Assembly (NCBI GenBank): GCA_963782255.1
Contig: CAWAIS010000001.1
Span: 930,001-994,000, forward strand
Direction of reading: 5' to 3'
DNA from: Roseiarcus sp963782255
Lineage (GTDB): Bacteria; Pseudomonadota; Alphaproteobacteria; Rhizobiales; Beijerinckiaceae
Length of the DNA: 64,000 bases
The notes under the pieces are model-generated. The model saw nothing but the letters and a program-made list of their open reading frames with translations, was not told where the DNA came from and did not search any database. This document shows, piece by piece, positions 28,301 to 36,911 of the stretch (positions are counted from its first letter, which is position 1; the number at the start of each line of letters is the position of its first letter). The position numbers and the translations under genes are program-made.

Positions 28301-29007
28301 CGATCGGCGAACGCCTAGCCAACGCCGATCCGGGCAACACGGACCTGCAGAGCAGTCTCGTGGTGTCTTACGAGAAGGTCGGCGAAGTCGAGGTTCACCT
28401 GGCCCAAGCCGCGCAAGACCTCAACTCCTATCAGGCCGGCCTCGCGCAAGCCCTCAATTCCTACCGAGGCGGCCTCGCGATCGCCGGGCGCCTCGCCAAG
28501 TCCGATCCCGGCAACGCGGAATGGGAACATTACCTTTCGGCGTCTTACGAGAAGGTCGGCAACGTCGAGGATGAACAGGGCGAGTTGGCCCAGGCTCTCG
28601 AATCCTACCGGGCCGGCCTCGCGATCGCCGACCACCTCGCCAAGTCCGATCCCGGCAACGCACACTGGCAGGGCCTTCTGTCCGTGTTTCACTCGAAGGT
28701 CGGCAACGTCGAGCTTGAGCAAGGCCAGTTCGCCCAAGCTCTCAACTCCTACCGGGACGACCTCGCGATCGCCAAGCATCTCGCTGAGTCCGATCCCAGC
28801 AACGCGGACTGGCAGCGCGATCTTTCGCGATCCTACGCCAAGCTCGGTTCGGCCTATGCTGCGCAAAAGGACGACGCGAACGCGCGCGAGGCCTTTGAAA
28901 CGGGCCGCGTGATCATCGCGCGGCAGGTGGCGCTCTTGCCTGAGAACGTGACGGCGAAGGGCCTCCTCGACTGGTTCGATACGCACCTCGGCGCGCTGAA
29001 ACCCTAA
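25360..29007 (+). CDS. DUF4062-STAND NTPase with transmembrane helix and TPR repeats
   Basis: This 1215-residue protein has four parts. Residues 1-190 are DUF4062-like (VFRLFVSSPGDVAAERARLEAAVEKLN), an effector-type domain. Residues 210-560 are an nSTAND NTPase with Walker A GASGAGKSS near 246 and a Walker-B-like LLIGVDQAERLF. About 679-700 is one membrane helix, then an Ala/Lys/Glu-rich coiled coil. From about 845 on there are seven diverged 48-residue TPR units (SYEKVGDVEAEQ...QALNSYRAGL). I start at ATG 25360 after GGGGAG; an upstream TTG is possible. STAND proteins with N-terminal effectors often sense invaders through repeat domains, so defence is a reasonable but unproven role. A paralogue lies at 57195-61262. 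Confidence 0.85.
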   Translation: MSATVFRLFVSSPGDVAAERARLEAAVEKLNAEFKDRARFDAVRWETNFYSAHETFQKQIPEAADCDLVVAIFRARLGSPLPEGFQPQADGEPYPSGTAYEVLSAIAKRRDGGPLPDIYVFRYPHDPQVSLNAADRADIEKQWRGLEGFFERWFKTAGGQFVAGFQPYESTDDFAEQLEECLRQWLAKRGISAHETWDRARFGSPFPGLAAFGADRERVFFGRDLAIRQATERLRGAKTPFLLILGASGAGKSSLLRAGLMPRLARPGAIPEIDLFRPALMTPGLDPFAELAGALLAPEALGPELAGGRFADKAALSHALRGDPATAAALIGEALDKAAEARRKAAHFEKQRPARLLIGVDQAERLFTEASKDADAFAALLQALASGVAYVVMVMRADGYARVQACAPLLDLRARGATFDLVPPTAAELEEIVARPVAACEPPLAFGESDLPLGQRLVADAQGGDALPLLQMTLERLYQAQEVRGDGILCAEDYKGMAAAITETADHAMAHLGAGGRGALDALVVGLVADVAPDPVTAEPLPVIVALDRDAFVRGKPDRAALVDAFVEARLLTLEGGALLRPTHDALLRIWPDAAKRVAEMAGLIRARHSLAPLAQAWDEAPPGEKPGHLQLSAPLLASGQQLEDRFGEDLGEPLRGLIGAAEKADAARRARETRRARMTIAASVIVALAMAGLAAWAFSQRNEAIAAKNDAITQRTAAVAAKNEADTERAAADQAKNEALVQKAAAEHNLALATYAANSLVFDIAQKFRDASGVPASLVKTILDRALDLQQKLLSAGQTSPDLLRGEGAALDETFTTLRTLGDTAGALDAARKEAAIFEALQRSEPANAEYQFDLSLSDDRIGDVEVDQGHLAQALASYRAGLAIAEPLAKLNPSNWTLQNILSVFYEKVGDVGDTQGQLAQALNSYRKARAIREGLVKSDPGNALLQGNLSVSYEKVGDVEAEQEQYAQALNSYRAGLTIGERLANADPGNTDLQSSLVVSYEKVGEVEVHLAQAAQDLNSYQAGLAQALNSYRGGLAIAGRLAKSDPGNAEWEHYLSASYEKVGNVEDEQGELAQALESYRAGLAIADHLAKSDPGNAHWQGLLSVFHSKVGNVELEQGQFAQALNSYRDDLAIAKHLAESDPSNADWQRDLSRSYAKLGSAYAAQKDDANAREAFETGRVIIARQVALLPENVTAKGLLDWFDTHLGALKP

Positions 29008-29437
29008 GCCGCCCCGAATTCCTCGCCTTCGCCTCACGCGACCCGCTTGCGGTCGTCGCGCCGGGCCGTGGCCAGCGCCGGCGAGGACCGATATCCGGGA
29101 TGTCCACCAACCATCGGCCGACAACCGCCGCGAGCCCTCGGGTTCACGCCCCGCAGCGACAGTGGAGACTTCTGCAGAGCCGCGAACGGCTGGACCTGCA
29201 CCGGCCGTCCGGTGAGCGCAAATAGCGGCCATGTCTGGACGGCGCCCCGTCGTCAAGGATCGCTTTGAAGGTCTATGAACGTCTCGGGAGCGGTCATGTC
29301 TTCGGCCGGGGTTGTCACGTTGCTGTGGGACGAGCGCGAAGTGTCGCCGCCTGAAGAATTGTCAGGACACTGCGACTGCGGTCCGCCACGTGTCCATCGC
29401 CTCGGCGCGGAGCGTGCGGTGCGTTTGGGCTGACGTG
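29008..29437. other. Intergenic stretch before the IS6 element
   Basis: No gene recognised in about 430 bases. Short decayed coding segments are possible, but none could be assigned. Confidence 0.35.
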
Positions 29438-29489
29438 GGCCTTGTCACGGCAACGGTAGCGCGTCTCGGTTCGCAGGGTAAGATGGCGG

Positions 29490-32040
29490 ATGACGATCTC
29501 ATTTGCTCGCCACCAGTTTCCGCCTGCGATCATCCAGCACGGCGTCTGGCTCTATGTGCGTTTCACGCTCAGCTATCGCGACGTCGAAGATCTGCTCGCG
29601 GAGCGCGGTCTGGATGTCTCCTACGAGACGGTGCGGCGATGGGTTTTGAAGTTCGGGCCGTTGTTCGCCCGAGAACTTCGCCATCGACGCCCGCGGCCAA
29701 CGTCGCGATGGCATCTCGACGAGAGTGTGCCGCGAAGGCTTCCGCAGTGATGTGGTGGCCGAGCTGCATGGAAGATGAGGGCAGGCCCCTCGAAGCCGAC
29801 CGTCAGGGGTAGGCTTCAAACCACTGCAAGCTGCGACGGTAAAGAGCCGGGGTGGTGAGCGTTGCAGGAAAAGGCGGACTTCAGTCCGTCAGGTGAGGGT
29901 TAGAGAGACGAGCGCAAGCGAACCGCTGATGAAGTGTCGAAAAGTGCAAGACGATGTCGAAACCAGGGGGAATTCGTTAACCTGGGACGAGCCTGGGGGG
30001 CGGCCTGATTTCTGCCCAGGCGGCATCCGGCATGAAGGCGGCGTGACTCTTAACCAGGCTTCCGTGTGGAACGCGGGAACCTGTCGCCCCGATGCTAAGG
30101 GAGAAACCCAAATAGGCGGTCCCTATGAGGGTGAGATTACCGAGGCGGGGCACAGGGGCGGAGCAACCCGTAGTAGTGTTGAAGGTCCTGTAATGGGGCT
30201 GGAGCGAAGGGGTTGCGTTGTTCAGCTCTGGAATGAGGACAACCGGCGACGGGAGGATCCTCATGGATAGAGCAAAGCCGTATTCAATTCCGAAAAGGGA
30301 GGTATGGGAAGCTTACAAGAGGGTCAGAGCAAACCAAGGGGTGGCTGGCGTAGACGGTCAGACGATTGCGGACTTTGAGGCTGATCTTGCGAACAACCTC
30401 TACAAGCTCTGGAATCGACTGACGTCGGGCAGCTACTTTCCGCCGCCGGTGCGGCGGGTCGATATACCGAAGAGCGATGGCAAGACGCGACCGCTGGGCA
30501 TCCCCACGGTGGCGGATCGCATCGCGCAGATGGTGGTCAAACGCCACCTGGAACCTATGGTGGAACCCAAATTTCACCCGGATTCTTATGGATACCGGCC
30601 CGGCAAATCGGCGCTCGATGCGATCGGCGTGGCGCGGCAGCGATGCTGGCGTCACGACTGGGTTCTTGATCTCGACATCAAGGCCTTCTTCGACAGCATC
30701 GAACCGGAACTTCTGATGCGGGCGGTGCGCAAGCACACCAATTGCCCGTGGGTGCTTCTATACATCGACAGATGGCTGAAAGCGCCGGTGCAGATGCCGG
30801 ACGGGAGTCTCGTCGGGCGAGAACGAGGAACGCCGCAGGGCGGGGTGATCAGCCCCCTCCTGGCAAACCTCTTTCTTCACTATGCGTTCGACATGTGGAT
30901 GGGTCGGAACTTCCCGGACATTCCGTTCGAACGCTATGCCGACGACGCGATCTGTCACTGCAGGACGGAGGGCCAAGCGGTGGCGCTTCGGGCAGCTCTG
31001 GGCGCGCGTTTTGCTGACTGCGGACTGACGCTTCATCCTGACAAGACCAAAATTGTCTTTTGCAGAGATGAAAGCCGACGTGACACGCACCCGATCATCA
31101 AGTTCGACTTTCTCGGCTATACGTTCAGGCCGAGGCTGGTGAACAAGAGGGCCGGAGGCATGGGCGTCTCGTTCAGTCCCGCCGCCAGCCCGAAGGCGCT
31201 CAAGGCGATCCGCGGAACCATCCGTAGTTGGTCGATGCACCTGCGTAGTGACAGGGCCCTGGATGATCTGGCACGGATGTTCAACTCGAGCATACGCGGC
31301 TGGGTCAACTATTATGGACGGTTCTGTCCTTCGGCACTCTATCCCACCCTGTGGAACATCGAGCGATACTTGGCGCGATGGGCCTCCGGAAAGTACAAGT
31401 CCCTACGCAGACACAAGCGGCGTTCCCGACACTGGCTTGCGCGCATCGCTCAACGTCAGCCTCGGTTGTTCGCCCATTGGCCTCTGCTCCATGGACACGG
31501 CCGAACAATGGGAGCCGGATGATGCGAGAGTATCACGTCCGGTTCTAAGAGAGCGCGGGGGTGAAACTCCCCCGCGCCACTCGCCTGGCCGTGACGATTG
31601 CGGGCCGGCAGTTCTGGCTCTGGCGCGCGGTCGACGATGAAGGCGAGGTTCTCGATCTGCTGGTGCAGCGACGGCGCGATAAGGCTGCGGCCGTGAAGCT
31701 GATGCGCAAACTGCTCAAGAAACAGGGCTTCGCGCCCGATATGCTGGTGACGGACAAGCTGCGCTCTTACGGCGCGGCCAGGGCGGAGTTGGGATTGTCG
31801 GCTCGCCACGAGCAGGGCTCGCGCAAGAACAATCGAGCTGAGAATTCGCATCAACCGACACGAAGGCGCGAACGCAAGATGCAGCGGTTCAAATCGCCCG
31901 GATCAGCCCAACGCTTCTTGTCTGTTCACGCCGCTGTCCACAACACATTTAACGTCCAGCGCCATCTCACATCCCGCCACACGCTCCGCGTCCTCCGAGA
32001 CGAAGCGTTGCGGACGTGGCGAGCCGCCACCGCGGCCTGA
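29490..32040 (+). CDS. IS6-family transposase gene, split by a group II intron
   Basis: Exon 1 (29490-29724) encodes the zinc-finger/HTH part (YVRFTLSYRDVEDLLAERGLDVSYETVRRWV) up to the first catalytic Asp in RWHLDE. Exon 2 (31586-32040) encodes the rest, with MLVTDKLRSYGAARAEL (second Asp) and NRAENSHQPTRRRERKMQRFKS (catalytic Glu). Joined exactly at those positions the exons give 690 nt, a complete 229-residue transposase with EMAVTI at the junction, as in the uninterrupted copy at 54767. Splicing would therefore restore a functional enzyme that moves the element by replicative cointegration. Confidence 0.85.
30263..31522 (+). CDS. ltrA: Group II intron-encoded reverse transcriptase/maturase
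   Basis: The 419-residue protein has RT motifs in order: DIPKSDGKTRPLGIP, SYGYRPGKSALDA, LDLDIKAFFDSI, GTPQGGVISPLLANL, YADD at residues 225-228 and FDFLGYTF. A maturase (GIIM) domain with IRGWVNYYGRF follows. No H-N-H endonuclease domain follows, as in RmInt1-like introns that home into single-stranded target DNA. GGGAGG lies seven bases before the ATG. The TGA stop falls inside domain V of the intron RNA. It reverse-transcribes the intron and helps it splice. Confidence 0.92.
   Translation: MDRAKPYSIPKREVWEAYKRVRANQGVAGVDGQTIADFEADLANNLYKLWNRLTSGSYFPPPVRRVDIPKSDGKTRPLGIPTVADRIAQMVVKRHLEPMVEPKFHPDSYGYRPGKSALDAIGVARQRCWRHDWVLDLDIKAFFDSIEPELLMRAVRKHTNCPWVLLYIDRWLKAPVQMPDGSLVGRERGTPQGGVISPLLANLFLHYAFDMWMGRNFPDIPFERYADDAICHCRTEGQAVALRAALGARFADCGLTLHPDKTKIVFCRDESRRDTHPIIKFDFLGYTFRPRLVNKRAGGMGVSFSPAASPKALKAIRGTIRSWSMHLRSDRALDDLARMFNSSIRGWVNYYGRFCPSALYPTLWNIERYLARWASGKYKSLRRHKRRSRHWLARIAQRQPRLFAHWPLLHGHGRTMGAG
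31512..31545 (+). ncRNA. Domain V of group II intron copy 1
   Basis: The 34-nt hairpin opens GAGCCGGAT and closes GTCCGGTTC with a GAGA-type tip, matching the catalytic domain V. It contains the last codons and stop of the maturase gene. Confidence 0.85.
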
Positions 32041-32097
32041 GCCCGAACTGGGAATTGCAAATTGCGCACGGCCAAACTCAGTTCGCGTGACAGTGCC

Positions 32098-32265
32098 GCC
32101 CGTCGTCTTGACGATGCGCCCGCCGTGGCTCGCCACGATCGGCCGCGCCGCCTCGCGATGCTCACGCACCGCGCGCGCCGTCCCCGCCTCGTCCTCGCCC
32201 ATGAGCCGCGAGTAGCCGACCACATCGGCGGCGAGGATCGCGGCGAGCCTTCGGGTTTCGCTCAT
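32098..32265 (-). pseudogene. Adenylate cyclase N-terminal fragment
   Basis: Starting at ATG 32265 (MSETRRLAAILAADVVGYSRLMGEDEAGT), the frame follows the class III cyclase domain to GGRIVKTTGG. There the right end of the IS6 element begins at 32097. It is nearly the same as the start of the cyclase at 34116, so this is a third, truncated member of the local cyclase family. Confidence 0.8.
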
Positions 32266-32367
32266 CTGGCGCGCTTCAAGCACGTTAGCATGAAAGGCCA
32301 GGGGAATCGCCGGTCTCGCCCGGACGAGGGTCTAGCCGAGCGGCGGCCGCTTGCGACGTGGCCGTGG

Positions 32368-34116
32368 TCACTGCGGGGATTTCGAGACTTCGTCCCAGAG
32401 CGGGGCGAGCAGGGTCGCCTCACGCCGTCCCACCAAAAGCTGAATCTCCTCGAGTGAGAGCCGCGGGCGCAGGCGCTTCGCCTCGCGCAGCGCCGCGATG
32501 GCGCCGTCCTTCCTGTCGAGGCCGGCCGCCGTCAGGGCGAGCACGATTGGCGCCACGTGGAATTGCGGATCGCGACGGCAGGCCACTCGCGCTTCCTCGT
32601 AGGCCTCTTCCAGCCGGCGATCCCTCGCCAGAGCCAGGGCATAATAAGTTCCCCAGAATCCCAAGCGATGATCGCGGGGACTGAGCCGCATCCCCTGTCG
32701 CAACTTTTCAAGTCCGACGTCCCCCCTCTTTTCGAGAAAATATTGCCCGGCCCCCAGCGCGACCCAGGCCTGGGCATTGCTCGGATCGTTCTCGATCGCC
32801 CGCTCCAATATCTCGGAGCCTCTTTGCACTTCGCCCAGTTCCGCCAGCGCACAGCCCGCATAGCCCAAGACCTCGGAGGCATCCGGGTCGATCTTCACCG
32901 CGCGTTCGGCTTCCGCGCGCGCTTCCGTCACGGCCGCCGCGGCGTCCGCCATGAGGCCGTGCCGGGCGCCCAACGACAAGAAAAGCGCAAGGTGCGCCCG
33001 CGCGAGCGCGAAATCCGGATCCAGAGACGCGGCTTGCCGCAACAGCGCCGTCGCCTGGGTCAGCGTTTCTTCGCTCCAGCCCTTGAGACTGATCATGCCA
33101 GCTCCCTCCCGGTAGCACGACCAGGCGCTCGGGCTGGCGTCGCGCCGACGCCGAATCAAGGCAATTTCGGCGCGAACGAGTTCCGGTTCGATCCGGCCGG
33201 CGATCGCGCGGGCGATTTGATCCTGCAGCTCGAGGACATTTTCGGGTTGACGGTCAAATCGGTCGGCCCAGAGTTGCGCCCCTGTCGCGGCGTCGATGAG
33301 TTGCGCGCCGACGCGAAGCTGCGGGCCGACGGGCCTCAGGCTGCCCTCGACGAGATAGCGGACGCCGAGTTCACGCCCAATCTGGCGGCTATCGACGGTG
33401 CGGCCCTGATAAACCAATGAAGATTGCCGGGCGATCACGATGAAGCCGGGAATCCGCGCCAGGATCGCGGCCAAATCCTCAGTCATCGCCTCCGTCAGAT
33501 ATTTGAATTCGCGCTCCTCGGAAAAGCAGATGAACGGCAGCACGGCAAGGGATGGCTGATCGGTTGGCGGCTTCGGGGGTTCGGGCATTGGTCCGGGTGC
33601 GCTCGAGGCCAGCGAATAGACCCGCACCGGCCGGGCGATGTTCTTGAGGTCCTTGTCGCCGAGATCGACGAAATCCGCGTCGATCCTGCCGCGGACGTGG
33701 TCGTACGCCGCGCCCGAGATCAGCACGCCACCCGGCTCGCAAAGGCCCTCCAGCCGCGCCGCGATATTGACCCCGTCCCCCAGAATGTCGTCGCCCTCGA
33801 TCAGGACGTCGCCGAGATTGACGCCGATGCGGTAGACGATCCGCTTCGCCTCCGGCGTCTCGGCGTTGCGCTCGGCCATCCGCTTCTGGATCGCGATCGC
33901 GCATTCGACGGCGGCGACGACGGAGGGAAACTCCAGCAGCAGCCCGTCGCCCGTCGTCTTGACAATGCGCCCGCCCAAGCCCGCCACGATCGGGCGAGCC
34001 GCTTCGCGATATTCGCGAACGCGAAGCGCCGTCCCCGCCTCGTCCTCGCCCATGAGGCGCGAATATCCGACGACGTCGGCGGCGAGGATGGCGGCGAGGC
34101 GGCGGGTCGCGGTCAT
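32368..34116 (-). CDS. Class III adenylate/guanylate cyclase with TPR domain
   Basis: The 582-residue protein has an N-terminal class III cyclase domain: metal-site Asp in LAADVVGYSRLM and KTTGDGLLLEF, and the transition-state motif GDGVNIAARLEG. A linker follows, then a TolB-like section (SLAVLPFICFSEEREFKYLTEAMTEDL...VRYLVEGSLRPVG) and TPR repeats (AERAVKIDPDASEVLGYAGCAL, ILERAIENDPSNAQAW). It converts ATP, or less likely GTP, to a cyclic nucleotide. No membrane helix is evident. The start overlaps the stop of the upstream cyclase gene as ATGA, so the two are translationally coupled. Confidence 0.88.
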   Translation of the reverse strand: MTATRRLAAILAADVVGYSRLMGEDEAGTALRVREYREAARPIVAGLGGRIVKTTGDGLLLEFPSVVAAVECAIAIQKRMAERNAETPEAKRIVYRIGVNLGDVLIEGDDILGDGVNIAARLEGLCEPGGVLISGAAYDHVRGRIDADFVDLGDKDLKNIARPVRVYSLASSAPGPMPEPPKPPTDQPSLAVLPFICFSEEREFKYLTEAMTEDLAAILARIPGFIVIARQSSLVYQGRTVDSRQIGRELGVRYLVEGSLRPVGPQLRVGAQLIDAATGAQLWADRFDRQPENVLELQDQIARAIAGRIEPELVRAEIALIRRRRDASPSAWSCYREGAGMISLKGWSEETLTQATALLRQAASLDPDFALARAHLALFLSLGARHGLMADAAAAVTEARAEAERAVKIDPDASEVLGYAGCALAELGEVQRGSEILERAIENDPSNAQAWVALGAGQYFLEKRGDVGLEKLRQGMRLSPRDHRLGFWGTYYALALARDRRLEEAYEEARVACRRDPQFHVAPIVLALTAAGLDRKDGAIAALREAKRLRPRLSLEEIQLLVGRREATLLAPLWDEVSKSPQ

Positions 34117-35894
34117 TGCTCGGGGACCCCGGCCTTGCGCAGGCCATCGAAAATGGGCTCGAGCTGGGCCAGGTACGTCGGGTCGTCGCTCCACGCCGTC
34201 CAGTTGACGCGGGCGCGGGAGACGGTGAAGGACGGGTTGATCGCAATAGCGGCCTTGACGGCCGAATGCGCCTCGTCGAGTCGCCCAAGCTGCGCGAGGG
34301 CGAGGGCCAACTGAAAATACGCTCTAGGATAATTTGGGTTCGCCTCGATCGCACGTCGACACCACCTGACCGCTTGCTCCCAATTGCCCAACTGGTTCTT
34401 CGCCACGCCCACGTAAGTCATCCAGACAAAAGCCGCCGTATCGCGCGGGCTGAGGCGCAGGGCCTCGGCAACGTGCGCCTCGGTTTCTTCAGCGCGACCG
34501 ATAAGTATCTTGCCAAATCCGATAGCGCCTTCAGCGGGGGCGAGATTACGATCCAGCGCCAACGCATGTTCGCATTTGGCGATGCCCTCGGAAGCACGCT
34601 TCGTCCATATATAGACAAGTCCTAGCCACATATGGCCAACCCCGTGGTCCGGGACCGACGACAGGGCTTCGGTCAACTTTGCTTCGGCCGCAGCAAACGA
34701 CGCCACGGGATCGGTCGCAAAGGAATTTACGCCCTCGATCGCCTCGGCGCCTGCCAATCCAATCCGCGCGTCGCCGTTGTTGGGATCGGCGAGGAGCGCG
34801 CGTTCGAAATATCTGCGCGACTGCGCCATATATGGAGGGGTCAGACCCTTATAGAACCAAGCCAGACCTTGAAAAGAGAGGTCCATCGAGTCCGGGGTCG
34901 GCGTCTGTTCCGCGCGTCGGGCCTCGGCCGCGACAAGCTGGGCGTTCAGCGCGCCCGCCAGGCGCGCGACGATTTCGTCCTGCATGTCGAAGAGATCGGC
35001 GAGCGGCTTATCGAACCGCTCGGCCCAGAGGTGATTGCCCGTCTCGGCGTCGATGAGCTGCACGTTGACGCGCATGCGGTTGCCGCCGCGCTGAACGCTC
35101 CCCTCGAGGACATAGCGGACGTTCAATTCGTGCCCGATCTGCTTCAGATCGACGGCCTTGCCTTTGTAGGTGAACGCGGTGTTGCGCCCGATCACGAACG
35201 AGCCTCGGATCCGTGAAAGATCGGTAGTCAGGCTTTCCGTGACCCCGTCGACGAAATGCTCCTGCTCGGGGTCGCCGCCGATATTGACGAACGGCAGGAC
35301 GACGATCGACAGGCGCGGTGGGGTGGATTTTTCGGGCGCTGAAGCCGGCGCGAGCTTCGCCTCAGCGGGCTGGCCGACCTGCAGCGAATAAACCCGGATC
35401 GGCTCGACGATGTTCTTGAGTTTGATCGGGCCGAGGTCGTCGACCGCGAGATCGAGCCGCCCCTTCACCTGACGGTAGGCGTCCTCGGAGAGACAGATCG
35501 CGCCTGGCTTGCAAATGCCTTCGAGGCGCGCGGCGATATTGACGCCGTCGCCCATCAAATCGCCGTCCGCCTCCTCGACGACGTCGCCAAGGTGAATGCC
35601 CACGCGGAATTCGATGCGACGCTCGACCGGCACGCCGGCGTTGCGCTCGACCAGGCCGTCCTGCACCTCGATCGCGCAACGCACGGCGTCGACCACGCTG
35701 CGAAACTCGATAAGGCTGCCGTCGCCGGTGCGCTTGACGATGCGCCCGCGATGCGCGGCGATGGCGGGATCGATCAAATCGCTCCGCAGTCCCCGAAGGC
35801 GCGAGAGCGTGCGATCCTCGTCGGCGCCAGCAAGCCGGCTATAGCCGACCACGTCCGCAACCAGGATCGCAGCAATCTTCCGGATTTCGGACAT
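34113..35894 (-). CDS. Class III adenylate/guanylate cyclase with TPR domain (upstream partner)
   Basis: The 593-residue protein has the same architecture as its neighbour: cyclase domain (LVADVVGYSRLAGADEDRT, KRTGDGSLIEF, GDGVNIAARLEGICKPG), TolB-like section (LSIVVLPFVNIGGDPEQEHFVDGVTESL, VRYVLEGSVQRGGNRMRV) and TPR repeats. The two are clearly diverged, so the pair is an old duplication. A shared message is implied by the 4-base overlap. Having two cyclases with different TPR sensors in one operon suggests that they answer different partners or form a heterodimer. That is inference. Confidence 0.88.
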   Translation of the reverse strand: MSEIRKIAAILVADVVGYSRLAGADEDRTLSRLRGLRSDLIDPAIAAHRGRIVKRTGDGSLIEFRSVVDAVRCAIEVQDGLVERNAGVPVERRIEFRVGIHLGDVVEEADGDLMGDGVNIAARLEGICKPGAICLSEDAYRQVKGRLDLAVDDLGPIKLKNIVEPIRVYSLQVGQPAEAKLAPASAPEKSTPPRLSIVVLPFVNIGGDPEQEHFVDGVTESLTTDLSRIRGSFVIGRNTAFTYKGKAVDLKQIGHELNVRYVLEGSVQRGGNRMRVNVQLIDAETGNHLWAERFDKPLADLFDMQDEIVARLAGALNAQLVAAEARRAEQTPTPDSMDLSFQGLAWFYKGLTPPYMAQSRRYFERALLADPNNGDARIGLAGAEAIEGVNSFATDPVASFAAAEAKLTEALSSVPDHGVGHMWLGLVYIWTKRASEGIAKCEHALALDRNLAPAEGAIGFGKILIGRAEETEAHVAEALRLSPRDTAAFVWMTYVGVAKNQLGNWEQAVRWCRRAIEANPNYPRAYFQLALALAQLGRLDEAHSAVKAAIAINPSFTVSRARVNWTAWSDDPTYLAQLEPIFDGLRKAGVPEQ

Positions 35895-36062
35895 GGCGCG
35901 CCCTCACGCGTCATGCAGAATAGCACAAGAAAGGGCTTGAGCCGCGCGTCTACCTAGCGAAAGCTATCGGGACTGAAGGAAGCCAGCCCGAGGCAACCCC
36001 GGGGGCGGCTTCGGGTCGATTTGACCGATCCGCCAAGCCGTCCGGGAACGACCGCTATTTGC

Positions 36063-36713
36063 GTGCGCCGTGACAAGGCGGCGCTTTCCAGTGGGTGCGA
36101 GCCCCACCCGGCAAACGCTCCAGCCGGAAGCAACCGGAGCAGTCATGGAGGTAACGAAATGGCTGAAGCCTTCGGTGTAGCGCGTCACATATAGGTGACG
36201 GCGCGAGTGTGCGGGCCGCAACGCGAGTGAACGCCGAGCAAGCCTCGAAAAGGACGATGTGCAGGCCGACCCGACCGCAATTTCGGGGAAGGCTGATACG
36301 GCTAGGTGAGATGAGCGAAGACGACGCCCAGTCGCTGCACCGGGGTACTGGCGGCAGCACGTACACAAGGAAAGCGCGCGCAACACGGGAAGCCCCAAAG
36401 CGGGGTTAGGTCAGGAATGACAGGACCAACCGGACGCCCGTGAGGGACAGGCCGGGCGCTCTGGGGTGGCGGAGAGGTTCGTAGTACCGCGGAAACCGGG
36501 TAACTCCGGCGGAGGGAAACCTATCACCTCCAATGATGTTCAGAAGCTGCCGATGGCGTCGCACGCGAAAGACGGCGTGAGGTCTTGTCCGAGAGCCGGA
36601 TGCGGGAAATCTGCCTGTCCGGTTCGATGAGCGGGGTGTGGAAACGGAGCTACGGCTGAGCCACTAAGGCACCGCCAGACGAAAGGGGCGGAAACAGACA
36701 TGCTCAGCCTAAC
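36063..36713 (+). ncRNA. ORF-less group II intron (651 bp), copy A
   Basis: The sequence begins GTGCGCC and has a domain V at 36593-36625 (GAGCCGGA, loop GAAA, TCCGGTTC). It ends CCTAAC before the flank GTC. No protein gene is present; the open frames inside are chance. Copy B at 39336-39986 has the same length and I saw one base difference. The flanks share GAcCGCT.TTTGC just before the 5' end, which fits a common intron-binding site. It would need a maturase from elsewhere to move. About 88 bases follow domain V, more than a normal domain VI. Confidence 0.75.
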
Positions 36714-36911
36714 GTCACCGCGCCACACCTCGACTCTACGCCGAGCGGCCGTTGCGAAGAGGCGCTAAGGATGACGCCGTCGACGAACGAGCGTCTCCGC
36801 GCGGTCGGTCGGACCACTGCGTCAACGCGTCGCACCTCTCAGGGATACTTGGTAAAAATTTCGCCCTGAACTTCCGTCAATACAACATTCAATCAGTAGG
36901 GAGGGCGCGCC

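Larger units (their letters stand above)
29725..31585 (+). ncRNA. Complete group II intron (1861 bp), copy 1
   Basis: The intron starts GTGTGCCGCG, carries a reverse transcriptase gene, and has a domain V at 31512-31545. A strong hairpin with GGGGG and CCCCC arms around GTGAAACT follows as domain VI. The boundaries come from comparison with the uninterrupted IS6 copy and are confirmed by the second intron copy at 44769-46628. The 3' end so defined is CTCGCC rather than the usual terminal AY, which is odd. It likely homes into the conserved sequence before the first catalytic Asp-Glu codons of IS6 transposase genes. Confidence 0.85.
29438..32097 (+). mobile_element. IS6-family element carrying a group II intron
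   Basis: Left end GGCCTTGTCACGGCAAC and right end (read inwards) GGCACTGTCACGCGAAC match at 13 of 17 bases. Without the 1861-bp intron the element is 799 bp, the normal size for IS6. The uninterrupted relative at 54715-55543 has the same ends. The 8-bp flanks do not match each other, so the surroundings were rearranged after insertion; the right end cuts a cyclase gene. Confidence 0.8.

Noticed and set aside
35964..36728. Several 60-145 codon frames in both strands, repeated at 39249-40007
   Set aside because: They lie inside the ORF-less group II intron RNA; their repetition reflects the intron copies, not a protein family.
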